DNA of 64,000 nucleotides, from assembly GCF_000737785.1 (NCBI RefSeq), contig NZ_JPRO01000014.1:62001-126000 (forward strand), given 5' to 3'. Source of the DNA: Chryseobacterium luteum. Lineage in GTDB: Bacteria; Bacteroidota; Bacteroidia; Flavobacteriales; Weeksellaceae. Shown here piece after piece: positions 8,009-16,347 of the stretch. Below the pieces are notes generated by a model. It saw nothing but the letters and a program-made list of their open reading frames with translations. It did not search any database and had not been told where the DNA came from. Numbering within the stretch: the first letter of the stretch is position 1; each line of letters opens with the position of its first letter. Position numbers and translations under genes: made by a program.

Positions 8009-8455
8009 TTATTTCTCTATTTTGTTTAATATTTTTAAGACAGTTTCTTTGAGATGCAGCAGGTCTTCTGTCTCTATACCGATTTTGTCCTGTATTTTTC
8101 CTGGAATTTCACAGGCTTTCCGCTGCAGCTGCCTTCCTGATTCCGTTAAAAATACTTCAACCACTCTTTCATCTTCTTTTTTCCTCTTCCTGGAAATAAT
8201 TCCTTTACTCTCAAGCCTTTTCAGAAGAGGAGTTAAAGTCCCGCTGTCCAGAAACAGTTTTTCACCGATATGGTTGACTGCAAGACCGTCATTTTCCCAT
8301 AATACCATCATCACGAGATACTGCGGATACGTAATACCGATCTCATCAAGAAACGGACGGTAAAGTCCTGTGATCTCTTTGGCAATCACATAAAGCGGAA
8401 AGCAGATCTGGTTTTCCAACTGTAACGGTTTTGAATTTTCCATAAGGCTGAACAT
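8009..8455 (-). CDS. ohrR: MarR-family organic-peroxide sensor repressor
   Basis: 148-residue winged-helix MarR protein. The N-terminal peroxide-sensing cysteine of OhrR is in the expected setting, LENQICFPLYVIAKE (Cys18, or Cys14 if the second Met at 8443 is the start). The DNA-recognition region (DSGTLTPLLKRLESKG) and wing (RKRKKEDERVVEVFLTE) follow. Oxidation of this Cys releases family members from their operators. The gene lies between a nitroreductase gene and ohr on the same strand, and a matching operator is found at 9191-9210. Confidence 0.93.
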   Translation of the reverse strand: MFSLMENSKPLQLENQICFPLYVIAKEITGLYRPFLDEIGITYPQYLVMMVLWENDGLAVNHIGEKLFLDSGTLTPLLKRLESKGIISRKRKKEDERVVEVFLTESGRQLQRKACEIPGKIQDKIGIETEDLLHLKETVLKILNKIEK

Positions 8456-8474
8456 GAAAAGTGTACTGAATATA

Positions 8475-9107
8475 TTATTTTTTGATGATGAATTCCTCCA
8501 TTGGAACTCTTACTTTTTTCATCGAAGACAGCCAGTCTTTTTCTTCATCCCTGTAACCTAGGTACAGAAGGCTGACGCTTTTTAATCCCAATTCTTTTAA
8601 TCCTAGAATTTCATCCACTACCTCATTGCTGAACCCCTCTGCAGGAGTACTGTCGATTTTTAATTCGGCAGCCTGAGCCATAGCCAAACCTAACGCAATA
8701 TAAGTCTGACGTGCAGTGTGAGCAAAATGCTGTTCTGGAGTCTGAGCTCCGTACATTTCTTTGATCTTATCCGTATAGCTGTTGAAACGGCCTTTTGGAA
8801 GGTCTCTTACATCGGTATGATGATCATACACCTTGTCAATTTTTTCATTAGAATACCTGTCCCAGGCAGCAAATACCAAAACATGGGAACTGTCTCTCAT
8901 TACTTCAGGATTTAGCGCTCCCTGTACCATCTTTTCTTTCAATTCCTGGTTTTCCACAACGATAACGCGGAATGGCTGAAGCCCTGATGAAGTAGGCGCC
9001 AGTCTTGCTGCTTCTAAAATGGTGTTAAGATCCTGTTCCGATACTTTTTTTGAAGGATCATATGCTTTTACTGCATGTCTCCATTGTAAGTCTTCTATTA
9101 ATGACAT
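8475..9107 (-). CDS. NAD(P)H-dependent nitroreductase-family oxidoreductase
   Basis: 210-residue FMN-dependent nitroreductase. The N-terminal WRHAVKAYDP segment is followed by ARLAPTSSGLQPFRVIVV (FMN phosphate contacts), AQAAELKIDSTPAEGF and GLKSVSLLYLGYRDE, as in NfsB-like enzymes acting on quinones or nitro compounds. The ATG at 9107 is chosen because the longer reading would run through the operator region. It is the first gene of a three-gene operon with ohrR and ohr, so it is probably peroxide-induced and may supply quinone or electrophile detoxification. Confidence 0.88.
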   Translation of the reverse strand: MSLIEDLQWRHAVKAYDPSKKVSEQDLNTILEAARLAPTSSGLQPFRVIVVENQELKEKMVQGALNPEVMRDSSHVLVFAAWDRYSNEKIDKVYDHHTDVRDLPKGRFNSYTDKIKEMYGAQTPEQHFAHTARQTYIALGLAMAQAAELKIDSTPAEGFSNEVVDEILGLKELGLKSVSLLYLGYRDEEKDWLSSMKKVRVPMEEFIIKK

Positions 9108-9190
9108 TTCTTTTATTTTAAATTTATACTTATTAACGTTATCAATCTGAATGTTTATAAAATCAGATTGACCGTACAAATGTACAACTA

Positions 9191-9210
9191 TTAAATTGTA
9201 CACAATTTAA
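9191..9210 (-). promoter_or_regulatory. Perfect palindromic operator, probable OhrR/MarR site
   Basis: TTAAATTGT-AC-ACAATTTAA is a perfect 9+2+9 palindrome upstream of the nitroreductase-ohrR-ohr operon. A second short inverted repeat GTAC-AAAT-GTAC lies alongside (about 9174-9185). The AAATTGTA core recalls operators of known OhrR proteins, so autoregulation is a natural inference. Confidence 0.65.
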
Positions 9211-9212
9211 TT

Positions 9213-9452
9213 TTGATAGATTTAATTTATGCCAGTTTTAGACAAAACCTAAATAATACCAATATTTTTAATAACAGAGGCTTGAATGCAGAACAGATTG
9301 AAAATGCAGTTCACGATATTATTCCCTCCATTCCTTTTAAAAGACAGAGTGAGGCAGCAGAAATTGCCAATGCCGTATTATTCCTGGCTTCGGAAAAAGC
9401 TTCTTACATTCCTGGGGCAGAAATTAAGGTGGTACAGGAATTTCAGTCATAA
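9213..9452 (+). pseudogene. Short-chain dehydrogenase remnant (C-terminal fragment)
   Basis: An open frame of 79 codons whose last 55 match the C-terminal end of SDR enzymes: IPFKRQSEAAEIANAVLFLAS followed by KASYIPGAEIKVV. The Rossmann and catalytic regions are missing, and the apparent start (TTG) lies beside the operator. It is a decayed fragment, probably left after deletion of an SDR gene often found near nitroreductase/MarR genes. Confidence 0.7.
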
Positions 9453-9460
9453 GGTAAATT

Positions 9461-9493
9461 AAAAATCCCCATCATATCAGTGATTGGAGATTT
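9461..9493. terminator. Hairpin after the SDR remnant
   Basis: Imperfect inverted repeat (AAATCCCCATCA / TGATTGGAGATTTT), A-rich on one side and T-rich on the other, so it could end transcription from either direction. Confidence 0.4.
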
Positions 9494-9557
9494 TGAGAGA
9501 ATCATTTAATGCTGTTCTTCAAACAGTATCTTGAACGGAAAGAGCGGGATAATCAAG

Positions 9558-9869
9558 TCAGTGAATTTCGTTGATCTGTTTTATAATATTCGTATTATTT
9601 TCAATACCTATATCATATGCTTTTCCTTTTTTATGGCTTTGAGCTGTCTTTTCCAGGAGTGCTTTGTAATCTGATCCCTTTTTAGACAGATAAAAGATCT
9701 GCGGACTTATCCCGATGGATATACGGGTGAATTCTTCCGGTTTTTCCGGGTCTTCTGCTACATTGGTGATAACTGAATTTTTATACCAGGTCAGGTTCTG
9801 AGAACTTGAGCTGCCGGAACAGGATGTAATCATAAATAGTATTAATAATATATAAGTCCAGACTTTCAT
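9558..9869 (-). CDS. Small hypothetical lipoprotein
   Basis: 103 residues beginning MKVWTYILLILFMITSCSG, a lipoprotein signal with Cys17 as the anchor. The rest is soluble and unrecognised (LTWYKNSVITNV, ISIGISPQIFYLSKKG). It lies 68 bases downstream of the protein-glutaminase gene on the same strand, with a hairpin between them. The longer frame reaching 9983 overlaps the glutaminase gene and is not used. A functional link to the glutaminase is possible but unproven. Confidence 0.6.
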   Translation of the reverse strand: MKVWTYILLILFMITSCSGSSSSQNLTWYKNSVITNVAEDPEKPEEFTRISIGISPQIFYLSKKGSDYKALLEKTAQSHKKGKAYDIGIENNTNIIKQINEIH

Positions 9870-9887
9870 AGAAAAAATATTTAGTAA

Positions 9888-9929
9888 ACAGCTTCCGCCA
9901 TTAATTATAAAAAAGTAACGGAAGCTGTT
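9888..9929 (-). terminator. Hairpin between glutaminase and lipoprotein genes
   Basis: Eleven-base perfect arms AACAGCTTCCG and CGGAAGCTGTT with a T-rich 20-base loop, just after the glutaminase stop on the minus strand. Probably an attenuating terminator. Confidence 0.55.
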
Positions 9930-9937
9930 TAAGTTAA

Positions 9938-10891
9938 TTAATATCCACAGCTCGAAACGCTTGGAGCCGGGGATGGAGAGCATCCGGAAAGTGATGAGAA
10001 TTTAGTCAGTACACAATTGGTATTCACTAAATTATTATCATAAAGGTAAGAATTGGTAGGGCTTCTATAATATACATTTCCTGCCGTATTAACGTAAGAA
10101 GATACCGATGCAGATCCGCAGCTTGTATTGATACAGGCATTTCTCCAGGCCGTATCCGTAACAGGACCGCCTGGGAACAGGGAAGGATCTATGATTCTTT
10201 TTTCAATAACGCCTGATGCATTGATATAGCTTACCAGGATGGCAACGTGGTAGCTCCAGGCGACACAGCAAGTTCCTGTAGATGCTTTTAAGTTTCCGTA
10301 TACAAACTGTTTCTCACAGTCATAGCCGTTGTTGATCAGGATTTGTCTCATTTTGTGGGCTCTTGCGTAGCATCCGTCTACAGGATATCTGAATGTGATG
10401 CATGGTGAAGATGCCGTAGAAGCACCGCAAGCCTGGTTCTTGATCAGGGCAAACATACTGTTTAATGTAGCTACGTTAGGGAGAACAGTTGTCAGTTTGG
10501 CGGCTTCATTTTTGGCCTCTTTTGTAAAAACAGATTTGAAATAGCGGATATCTTCCCCGCTTCCTTTTTCTACTTTTGCAATTTCATGCGTGTTAGGCTT
10601 GATAAAAACCTGGATTGGAGATTCGTTTTTCAGGGCTTCTCTGATCAGGCTGATGTACTTTTCATTTTCTTTTGTTGGGGTAATGGTATAGAATTGTGCA
10701 GTGACAATGAAGGATACTTTCAGGGTACCGTTTTCATCCTCAATCCCTACCGGAATCGTTTTTCCCAGTTCTGTAAAAGCTTTGCTGCTTGTTTCGTTCT
10801 GACTCATCTGCTGCTCTTCGCCGGAGTCTTTACAGGCATTAAATGACAGGGCTGCCACAAATACCATCATTGATAACAGAAATTTTTTCAT
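9938..10891 (-). CDS. Protein-glutaminase (protein glutamine deamidase) precursor
   Basis: 317-residue prepro-enzyme that converts protein-bound glutamine to glutamate with ammonia release. It has a signal peptide (MKKFLLSMMVFVAALSFNAC), a propeptide to about residue 132, and a mature domain of about 185 residues starting near LTTVLPNVATL. The catalytic triad is Cys174 (VDGCYARAHKM), His215 (AWSYHVAIL) and Asp235 (IIDPSLF). The spacings of 41 and 20 match the Cys156/His197/Asp217 numbering remembered for the C. proteolyticum pro-enzyme. The mature part has many cysteines for disulfides. The signal ends in a lipobox-like FNAC, so the precursor may be lipid-anchored before processing. An in-frame ATG three codons upstream is an alternative start. 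Confidence 0.95.
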   Translation of the reverse strand: MKKFLLSMMVFVAALSFNACKDSGEEQQMSQNETSSKAFTELGKTIPVGIEDENGTLKVSFIVTAQFYTITPTKENEKYISLIREALKNESPIQVFIKPNTHEIAKVEKGSGEDIRYFKSVFTKEAKNEAAKLTTVLPNVATLNSMFALIKNQACGASTASSPCITFRYPVDGCYARAHKMRQILINNGYDCEKQFVYGNLKASTGTCCVAWSYHVAILVSYINASGVIEKRIIDPSLFPGGPVTDTAWRNACINTSCGSASVSSYVNTAGNVYYRSPTNSYLYDNNLVNTNCVLTKFSSLSGCSPSPAPSVSSCGY

Positions 10892-11108
10892 AATTCTCAT
10901 GATTTGGTGGTTAGTAATACAATGTATTGATCTAAGTTTTGGTGTGTATCGTTTTTACAGGAACTTATCAGAAATAATAGTTCACTTTATTGTGATATTA
11001 AAAGTAGACAAAAATAGAATACCAACAAATTATTTATGATAAAAAATCAATTATTTTAACTCAAGTTTAAATGAAACCTGCGGCTTAGGTGCTTCTAACG
11101 GGGTTGAA

Positions 11109-11146
11109 CATATTTCGGCGAATATGAAAAGATCCGCCGAAATATG
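11109..11146 (-). terminator. Terminator-like hairpin after the serine hydrolase gene
   Basis: Perfect 12-base arms CATATTTCGGCG and CGCCGAAATATG separated by 14 bases, downstream of the minus-strand stop at 11166. Confidence 0.55.
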
Positions 11147-11165
11147 ATGGAATTTATATGTAAAA

Positions 11166-12215
11166 TTATTTTTTAGTCTTCACGAGGCTGCTTTTTAAAA
11201 CAAAATCTTTGATCAGGGTTTCATAGTAATAGAAGAGGCCGGAGTTTTCGCTCATCTGGTTTTCAAGAACTATAATACTTACATCAGAACCGGGAATGTA
11301 TATATTCAAAGAAGCAAAACCATCGCCCAGGCCTGTGTGTCCCAAAAAGGAGATACCGTTGTCTTTAACGATCCGGATATTATAACCATAGCCCATTTTA
11401 TCTTTTCCAAATACATCATGCTGTGACATCATGGAAGAACTGGTCATAAGATGATAGCTTTTAGGGTTCAGAATTTTGCCTTTATGAAGAAGCGAATTCC
11501 ATAGTACCAGATCTTCAGCTGTAGTAATTACCCCGTCGGCAGGCACATTTTCATCGCTGATGAATGAATTCTCAACCGGTGTAAACTTATTGTCCTTATT
11601 CATATGGCCGGATACCAGATTCCTGCGGTTATTTTTTGAGTAGCAGAATGTACTGTTCATATGAAGCTCTTTAAACAGGCTGGAAGCCAGCCGGATATAA
11701 GAGGTACCGGAAACATTCTCAATGATCTTCCCTAAAAGAATATTCGACAGGTTACCATACTTAAATTGTGTGCCGGGTTTAAAAAGTAATGGCTTTTCCA
11801 GGTCATCAATTCCGTGACTGTGATTTAACAGCTGATGCACAGTGACCGAATCTGCCCAGGGCTGTGTAAGAGAAGGAAGATACTTTTTGATAGGAGCCTG
11901 CAGATCTATTTTTCCTTTTTCAAATTGTTTTAATAATAAAACGGAAGTGATCTGTTTGGTATTGGACATGATCTCAAACTGATCGTTCATTTTTACAGGA
12001 ACTTTCGTTCTGCTGTCTTCAAAACCGTAGGCTTTGGAGTATTTTGTTTTTCCGTTTTGGGTGATAAGGATAACTCCGTTGAAAGGTCTTGGAGACGTTG
12101 GAGATTGTATTAAACTGTCGATCCGGCGGGTATAATCATTTTTATTTTGTGCGTATGACTGGCATGCCGTAAAAAGTATTGCAGCACTGCAGAGAATTCC
12201 GATAACTGGTTTCAT
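11166..12215 (-). CDS. Class C beta-lactamase-like serine hydrolase
   Basis: 349-residue exported protein of the beta-lactamase/D-aminopeptidase (AmpC-like) superfamily. The signal peptide MKPVIGILCSAAILFTACQ has a lipobox (LFTAC). Catalytic motifs are SxxK as MSNTKQ (about residues 85-90), YxN as KYGNLSN, and HTG in LGHTGLGDG. Such proteins include esterases and peptidoglycan-linked hydrolases as well as beta-lactamases, so a resistance role should not be assumed. It appears monocistronic, with hairpins on both sides. Confidence 0.85.
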   Translation of the reverse strand: MKPVIGILCSAAILFTACQSYAQNKNDYTRRIDSLIQSPTSPRPFNGVILITQNGKTKYSKAYGFEDSRTKVPVKMNDQFEIMSNTKQITSVLLLKQFEKGKIDLQAPIKKYLPSLTQPWADSVTVHQLLNHSHGIDDLEKPLLFKPGTQFKYGNLSNILLGKIIENVSGTSYIRLASSLFKELHMNSTFCYSKNNRRNLVSGHMNKDNKFTPVENSFISDENVPADGVITTAEDLVLWNSLLHKGKILNPKSYHLMTSSSMMSQHDVFGKDKMGYGYNIRIVKDNGISFLGHTGLGDGFASLNIYIPGSDVSIIVLENQMSENSGLFYYYETLIKDFVLKSSLVKTKK

Positions 12216-12325
12216 TTGGGAATGTTGGGTTAAGTAAAATTATAATCCTCAAAAATAAGTTTTAAAATCATGCAGTAGCTGGAAAATTTTTGAAATTTAA
12301 AGCCTGCCTGCACACATAAATGAAG

Positions 12326-12353
12326 AAACCGGCTGTAAAGGTACTGCCGGTTT
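12326..12353 (-). terminator. Hairpin downstream of lipB
   Basis: Arms AAACCGGC and GCCGGTTT, eight perfect pairs with a 12-base loop. T-rich on both sides, so it may work in both directions. Confidence 0.5.
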
Positions 12354-12438
12354 TTATTCTTATTGGAAAGTTGATGATGTAAGGGAATTAATAACAAGAT
12401 GTTACCTTTTCAGGTGTCAAACTTTCTTACTTTTATAG

Positions 12439-13167
12439 TTATTTATAAACAAGTTCCGCTCCGAAAACATCTGCAAAATGCTTTCTGATATTTGCTTTCA
12501 GGTCTTCCACTTCTTCGGTGGTCAGTTCTCTTTCCAGTTCTCTTTTTACAGAAGTTACCTGTTTGTCTTTGATTCCGCATGGAATAATGTATTCAAAATA
12601 ACGCATATCGGTATTTACATTCAGGGCAAAACCATGAAGGGTTACCCATCGTGAAGCTTTCACCCCCATAGCGCAGATCTTTCTGGCATAAGGTTTTCCT
12701 ACATCCAGCCAGACTCCGGTTTCTCCCGGTGAGCGTTCGCCTTTAATGCCGAATTCACCAATCGCCCTGATGATCACCTCTTCCAGGTTTCTCATATATA
12801 AATGAATATCTGTAAAGAAGTTTTCGAGATCTAAAATAGGGTAGCCCACAATCTGCCCGAAACCATGATAGGTAATATCTCCGCCACGGTTCACTTTTAC
12901 GAAAGTGGCATCTATTTCTTTCAGTTTTTCGATACCGGCAAGCATATTTTCTTCATGACCGCTTTTTCCCAAAGTATAAACATGAGGATGCTCCACCAAT
13001 AAAAGATGGTTCGGAGTGGTCATGTGCTCTTCTGCGGGTAAATCACGGTTTTTAATTTTGGTATCAATGATATTTTTCATCAGGCTCTCCTGATAGTCCC
13101 AGGCAGGCTGATATTCTTTTATACCCAGATCCTCAAATTCCACCGATTTATTTTGATTTGTATTCAT
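12439..13167 (-). CDS. lipB: Lipoyl(octanoyl) transferase
   Basis: 242-residue LipB, which moves octanoate from acyl carrier protein to the lipoyl domains of 2-oxoacid dehydrogenases and the glycine cleavage H protein. Family motifs are RGGDITYHGFGQIVGYPILDL, the catalytic lysine region ICAMGVKASRWVTLHGFALNV, and PCGIKDKQVTS with the conserved Cys. Length is normal. It lies after trpA on the same strand but 77 bases away, with a weak hairpin between, so it may be partly read from the trp operon. Confidence 0.94.
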   Translation of the reverse strand: MNTNQNKSVEFEDLGIKEYQPAWDYQESLMKNIIDTKIKNRDLPAEEHMTTPNHLLLVEHPHVYTLGKSGHEENMLAGIEKLKEIDATFVKVNRGGDITYHGFGQIVGYPILDLENFFTDIHLYMRNLEEVIIRAIGEFGIKGERSPGETGVWLDVGKPYARKICAMGVKASRWVTLHGFALNVNTDMRYFEYIIPCGIKDKQVTSVKRELERELTTEEVEDLKANIRKHFADVFGAELVYK

Positions 13168-13244
13168 ATGCAGATGTCTGTTTTATTTAATGGTATATGG
13201 AATCACGAGTTCATACCATTTTTGACATACAAATTTAGTGAATT

Positions 13245-13979
13245 TTAAGCTTTTACAGCATGGATAAAATCTATCGCAGCATTTTTCCAGTCTTTATGAT
13301 TCAGCAGGGTATGCACAAAGGCGGTTCCTATAATTCCTCCATCTGCATTTTCAGTAACATTCTCAAAATCTTCCTTTGTTTTGATCCCGAAACCGATCAT
13401 TACAGGGTTCTTAATCGTAAGAGAAGCGAGTCTAGACAGATAGTTTTCATTTTTCAGAACGGCATTGTCATTTCCGGTGGTTGATGATGAACTTACCGCA
13501 TACAGGAATCCTGAACTTAAAGAATCCAGATACAGAATTCTTTCGTCAGAAGTTTCGGGAGTAACCAGAAACGTAAAATTAAGGTGATACTTTTTTAAAA
13601 TCTGCTGATAATTGTTTTCAAACTCAATAGGAGGCAGGTCAGGAATGATCAGTCCCGAAACTCCGCTTTCCGAACATTCACGACAGAATTCTTCAAATCC
13701 GAAACTCAGGACAGGGTTGATATATCCCATCAGGATCATTGGGATTTTAATGTCATTCTTTACCGTTTTCAGCTGGGAAAACAGTTTTTCGATGGTCATT
13801 CCGTTCTTTAAAGCCAGCTCATGGGCTTGCTGGATCACCGGGCCGTCTGCCACAGGATCAGAATAGGGCATCCCGATTTCCATCATATCGGCCCCGGAAT
13901 TTTGGATCAGTTTTATAATATCAGCGGTATCTTCCAGCTGCGGAATCCCTGCTGTGAAATAGATGTTCAGTTTTTTCAT
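13245..13979 (-). CDS. trpA: Tryptophan synthase alpha chain
   Basis: 244-residue TIM-barrel subunit that cleaves indole-3-glycerol phosphate to indole. Active-site acids are in MEIGMPYSDPVADGPVIQ (the Glu49/Asp60 equivalents), followed by MGYINPVLSFG, GLIIPDLPP and GFGIKTKED (phosphate loop). It is slightly shorter than the 268-residue E. coli protein because the N-terminus is trimmed. It is the last gene of the trp operon, 104 bases after trpB. That gap holds an A/T-rich imperfect repeat and a hairpin. Confidence 0.95.
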   Translation of the reverse strand: MKKLNIYFTAGIPQLEDTADIIKLIQNSGADMMEIGMPYSDPVADGPVIQQAHELALKNGMTIEKLFSQLKTVKNDIKIPMILMGYINPVLSFGFEEFCRECSESGVSGLIIPDLPPIEFENNYQQILKKYHLNFTFLVTPETSDERILYLDSLSSGFLYAVSSSSTTGNDNAVLKNENYLSRLASLTIKNPVMIGFGIKTKEDFENVTENADGGIIGTAFVHTLLNHKDWKNAAIDFIHAVKA

Positions 13980-13994
13980 TTTTGGTTGTACTAG

Positions 13995-14073
13995 TGTAAA
14001 ATGTAAAAAGTATAAATGTAAAAAGTTAAAGTATAATGTACAAAGTGACGTAGAGATGTATTGTACATTTTAC
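13995..14073. repeat. Imperfect short repeats and hairpin between trpB and trpA
   Basis: Several copies of a TGTAAAA(A)-type motif (13996-14045) followed by an inverted repeat AATGTACAA (14035-14043) / TTGTACATT (14061-14069). This is typical intergenic repeat material. It could form an mRNA structure between the two cistrons. Confidence 0.4.
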
Positions 14074-14083
14074 ATCAGGCATT

Positions 14084-15262
14084 TTACAGATTCTTCAGAT
14101 ATGTTTCCATATCCTTATCCCCGCGTCCGCTCAGGCAGATCACAACAATATCATCTTCATTGAATTTCTTTTTATCCAGAACCGCCAGGGCATGAGCGCT
14201 TTCCAGGGCCGGAATGATTCCTTCCAGTCTCGTCAGCTCAAAAGCAGACTGTAACGCTTCTTTATCATTGATGCTGAAAAATTCAGCCCGTTTTTCCTTA
14301 AATAAATGGGCATGAAACGGCCCGATTCCCGGATAGTCAAGTCCTGCGGAGATAGAATGAGGCTCAATAACCTGTCCGTCAGCGGTTTGCATCACAAGGC
14401 TTTTGCTTCCGTGAAGAACACCTAAGGTTCCCAGGAAAGTGGTGGCTGCTGATTTACCGGAATCAACGCCAAGACCGCCAGCTTCCGCAGCAATAATCTT
14501 CACCTCTTTTTCTTCCACGAAATGATAAAAAGTTCCTGCCGCATTGCTTCCTCCGCCTACACAGGCGATTACATAATCCGGGTTTTCTCTTCCTGTTTTT
14601 TCTTTCAGCTGTTCCCTGATCTCTTTTGAGATAACGCTTTGAAACCTGGCGACCAGATCAGGAAAAGGGTGTGGACCGACTACGCTTCCGATCACGTAAT
14701 GGGTTGTCACAGGATTATTGATCCAGTCTCTAAGGGCTTCATTCACGGCATCTTTTAACGTTTTGGAACCTGAAATGGCAGGAATAACTTCCGCACCCAG
14801 CATTTTCATTCTTGCCACATTCGGAGCCTGTCGCTGTATGTCGATTTCTCCCATATAAACGATGCATTCCAGGCCCAGTAAGGCGCAGGCCGTAGCGGTG
14901 GCTACACCGTGTTGTCCGGCCCCGGTTTCAGCAATAATTCTTGTTTTTCCCAGACGTTTTGCCAAAAGAACCTGTCCCAAAGCATTGTTGATCTTATGCG
15001 CTCCGGTATGGTTGAGGTCTTCTCTTTTTAAGTAGATCCGGGTATTGTATTTCCGACTTAAATTCCCGGCGAAATAGAGTGGTGTGGCACGCCCCACATA
15101 GTTTTTCAGCAGGTCCTGATACTCATTCTGAAACTCTTCAGATTCTATGATCTTAAGATAGTTTTTCTGCAGTTCCTCTACATTCGGATAAAGCATTTCA
15201 GGGATGAAAGCGCCTCCGAATTCACCATAATATCCGTGTTCATCAGGGTTTTTATAATTCAT
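14084..15262 (-). CDS. trpB: Tryptophan synthase beta chain
   Basis: 392-residue PLP enzyme that condenses indole with serine. The PLP lysine is in [20 protein letters not shown] (Lys about 87), the indole-tunnel/COMM region includes [19 protein letters not shown], and the glycine-rich phosphate loop is [12 protein letters not shown]. Length is usual for TrpB1. It follows the GNAT gene by four bases and precedes trpA. Confidence 0.96.
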   Translation of the reverse strand: MNYKNPDEHGYYGEFGGAFIPEMLYPNVEELQKNYLKIIESEEFQNEYQDLLKNYVGRATPLYFAGNLSRKYNTRIYLKREDLNHTGAHKINNALGQVLLAKRLGKTRIIAETGAGQHGVATATACALLGLECIVYMGEIDIQRQAPNVARMKMLGAEVIPAISGSKTLKDAVNEALRDWINNPVTTHYVIGSVVGPHPFPDLVARFQSVISKEIREQLKEKTGRENPDYVIACVGGGSNAAGTFYHFVEEKEVKIIAAEAGGLGVDSGKSAATTFLGTLGVLHGSKSLVMQTADGQVIEPHSISAGLDYPGIGPFHAHLFKEKRAEFFSINDKEALQSAFELTRLEGIIPALESAHALAVLDKKKFNEDDIVVICLSGRGDKDMETYLKNL

Positions 15263-15266
15263 TGTA

Positions 15267-15812
15267 TTATTCTTTAGTCATTAAATAAGCATTTCTTCCC
15301 GGGCCAAGCTGTCTGAGCAGCTCCACGATTTCTCCGGAAGTATTAAAAATTAAAATATCATCGTCTTCAGAACTGATCCATCCGGTTTCATCATTTTCAA
15401 GAATGGCTTTGGCTTTACCTTCCAGAATTTCAATATCAAAGCGATGGTAAAAAGGGCGGAGATCCGTAAAGCAGAATCCTATAGTTTCAAGATTTCTATG
15501 AATGACATTTTCTGTAAAAGACTTAACCAGCTGCGATCCGTATCCTTTTTTTTCGTGTGCGGAAACCAGGCCAACCGCTTCGGCAAAAGAATACTGCTTT
15601 CCGGAAACCTTCAGCACAAAATCAAAATTAAGCCGGATAACCGCCAGTATTTCACCTTCTGATCCTGATAGAAAATGAAATTCCGAATCTTTAAAGAAAG
15701 TACGGAAATCTGAAGGAGACATCCCGTTCCATTCCCGGATTTTCCACAGGTTTAAAATATGTCGGGTTTCATGATCTGTAAGATCACCTGTTTTTTTAAT
15801 TTGATAGTTCAT
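15267..15812 (-). CDS. GNAT-family N-acetyltransferase
   Basis: 181-residue acetyltransferase of the GNAT fold. The acetyl-CoA pyrophosphate loop is seen as [16 protein letters not shown] (QxxGxG/A type), preceded by AEAVGLV in beta-4 and followed by [15 protein letters not shown]. The substrate is unknown. It overlaps the preceding hypothetical gene by 17 bases and lies four bases before trpB, so it is expressed with the trp operon although it has no known role in tryptophan synthesis. Confidence 0.8.
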   Translation of the reverse strand: MNYQIKKTGDLTDHETRHILNLWKIREWNGMSPSDFRTFFKDSEFHFLSGSEGEILAVIRLNFDFVLKVSGKQYSFAEAVGLVSAHEKKGYGSQLVKSFTENVIHRNLETIGFCFTDLRPFYHRFDIEILEGKAKAILENDETGWISSEDDDILIFNTSGEIVELLRQLGPGRNAYLMTKE

Positions 15813-16320
15813 TGGTTAACAGGTTGATAAAATGAATGTTATGGTTGCGTTGCTGTCTTGTGATCAGTTTTTTGTGATGCATGAATTCAATTTTATTGAT
15901 GATGTCAACTAATGTCGCTGCATCTATTTTAGATTCATACATGGTGACCGCAATTTCAAGGTTGTCAATCAAAAAATAAGGATCGGAATCTTCATAAAGC
16001 AAAAAAATCTTAGCATAAATCTTTCCGAGGTCATATTTGACATTAGCTTTGACGTGGCTGTCCAAAAATTTATCTGAAATAATGACCAGATAATAGCTGT
16101 TCCACAGACCGATCCTTTCAAAGAAATACTGGATATCATCACTGTCAAAGCTTTTGATGATGCCGATAAATTCCTGTAACTGTTTGTCAATGGTCCAGTA
16201 TTCCGTACTGCTGTCATTTTGGGAAACAAAATTATACAGAGACTGGATTTTTTTATTCCCGAATTTTGGCGGAAATAAGGTTTTATAAAATGTTTTCTTT
16301 AGCAGATGGATGTTCATCAT
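15796..16320 (-). CDS. Hypothetical protein inside the trp operon
   Basis: 174 residues, mostly helical, with no signal peptide and no recognised family. Aromatic and acidic stretches such as IQYFFERIGLWNSYYLV recall small bacterial DUF proteins of immunity or uncharacterised type. It starts 28 bases after trpF and its end overlaps the GNAT gene, so it is translated from the trp message. No tryptophan-pathway function is suggested. Confidence 0.65.
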   Translation of the reverse strand: MMNIHLLKKTFYKTLFPPKFGNKKIQSLYNFVSQNDSSTEYWTIDKQLQEFIGIIKSFDSDDIQYFFERIGLWNSYYLVIISDKFLDSHVKANVKYDLGKIYAKIFLLYEDSDPYFLIDNLEIAVTMYESKIDAATLVDIINKIEFMHHKKLITRQQRNHNIHFINLLTNELSN

Positions 16321-16347
16321 CTTGTTGTGTATTTTTTAGCCGTTATT

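Noticed and set aside
7773-8363. Plus-strand open frame of 196 codons opposite ohr and ohrR
   Set aside because: Ser/Leu/Phe-rich shadow of two well-supported minus-strand genes; no domain seen.
9870-9983. N-terminal extension of the small lipoprotein to 9983
   Set aside because: It would overlap the glutaminase gene, and the lipoprotein signal starts at 9869.
11166-12215. Antibiotic-resistance beta-lactamase
   Set aside because: Motifs are of the broad serine-hydrolase/AmpC-like superfamily; nothing points to a resistance function rather than an esterase or peptidase.
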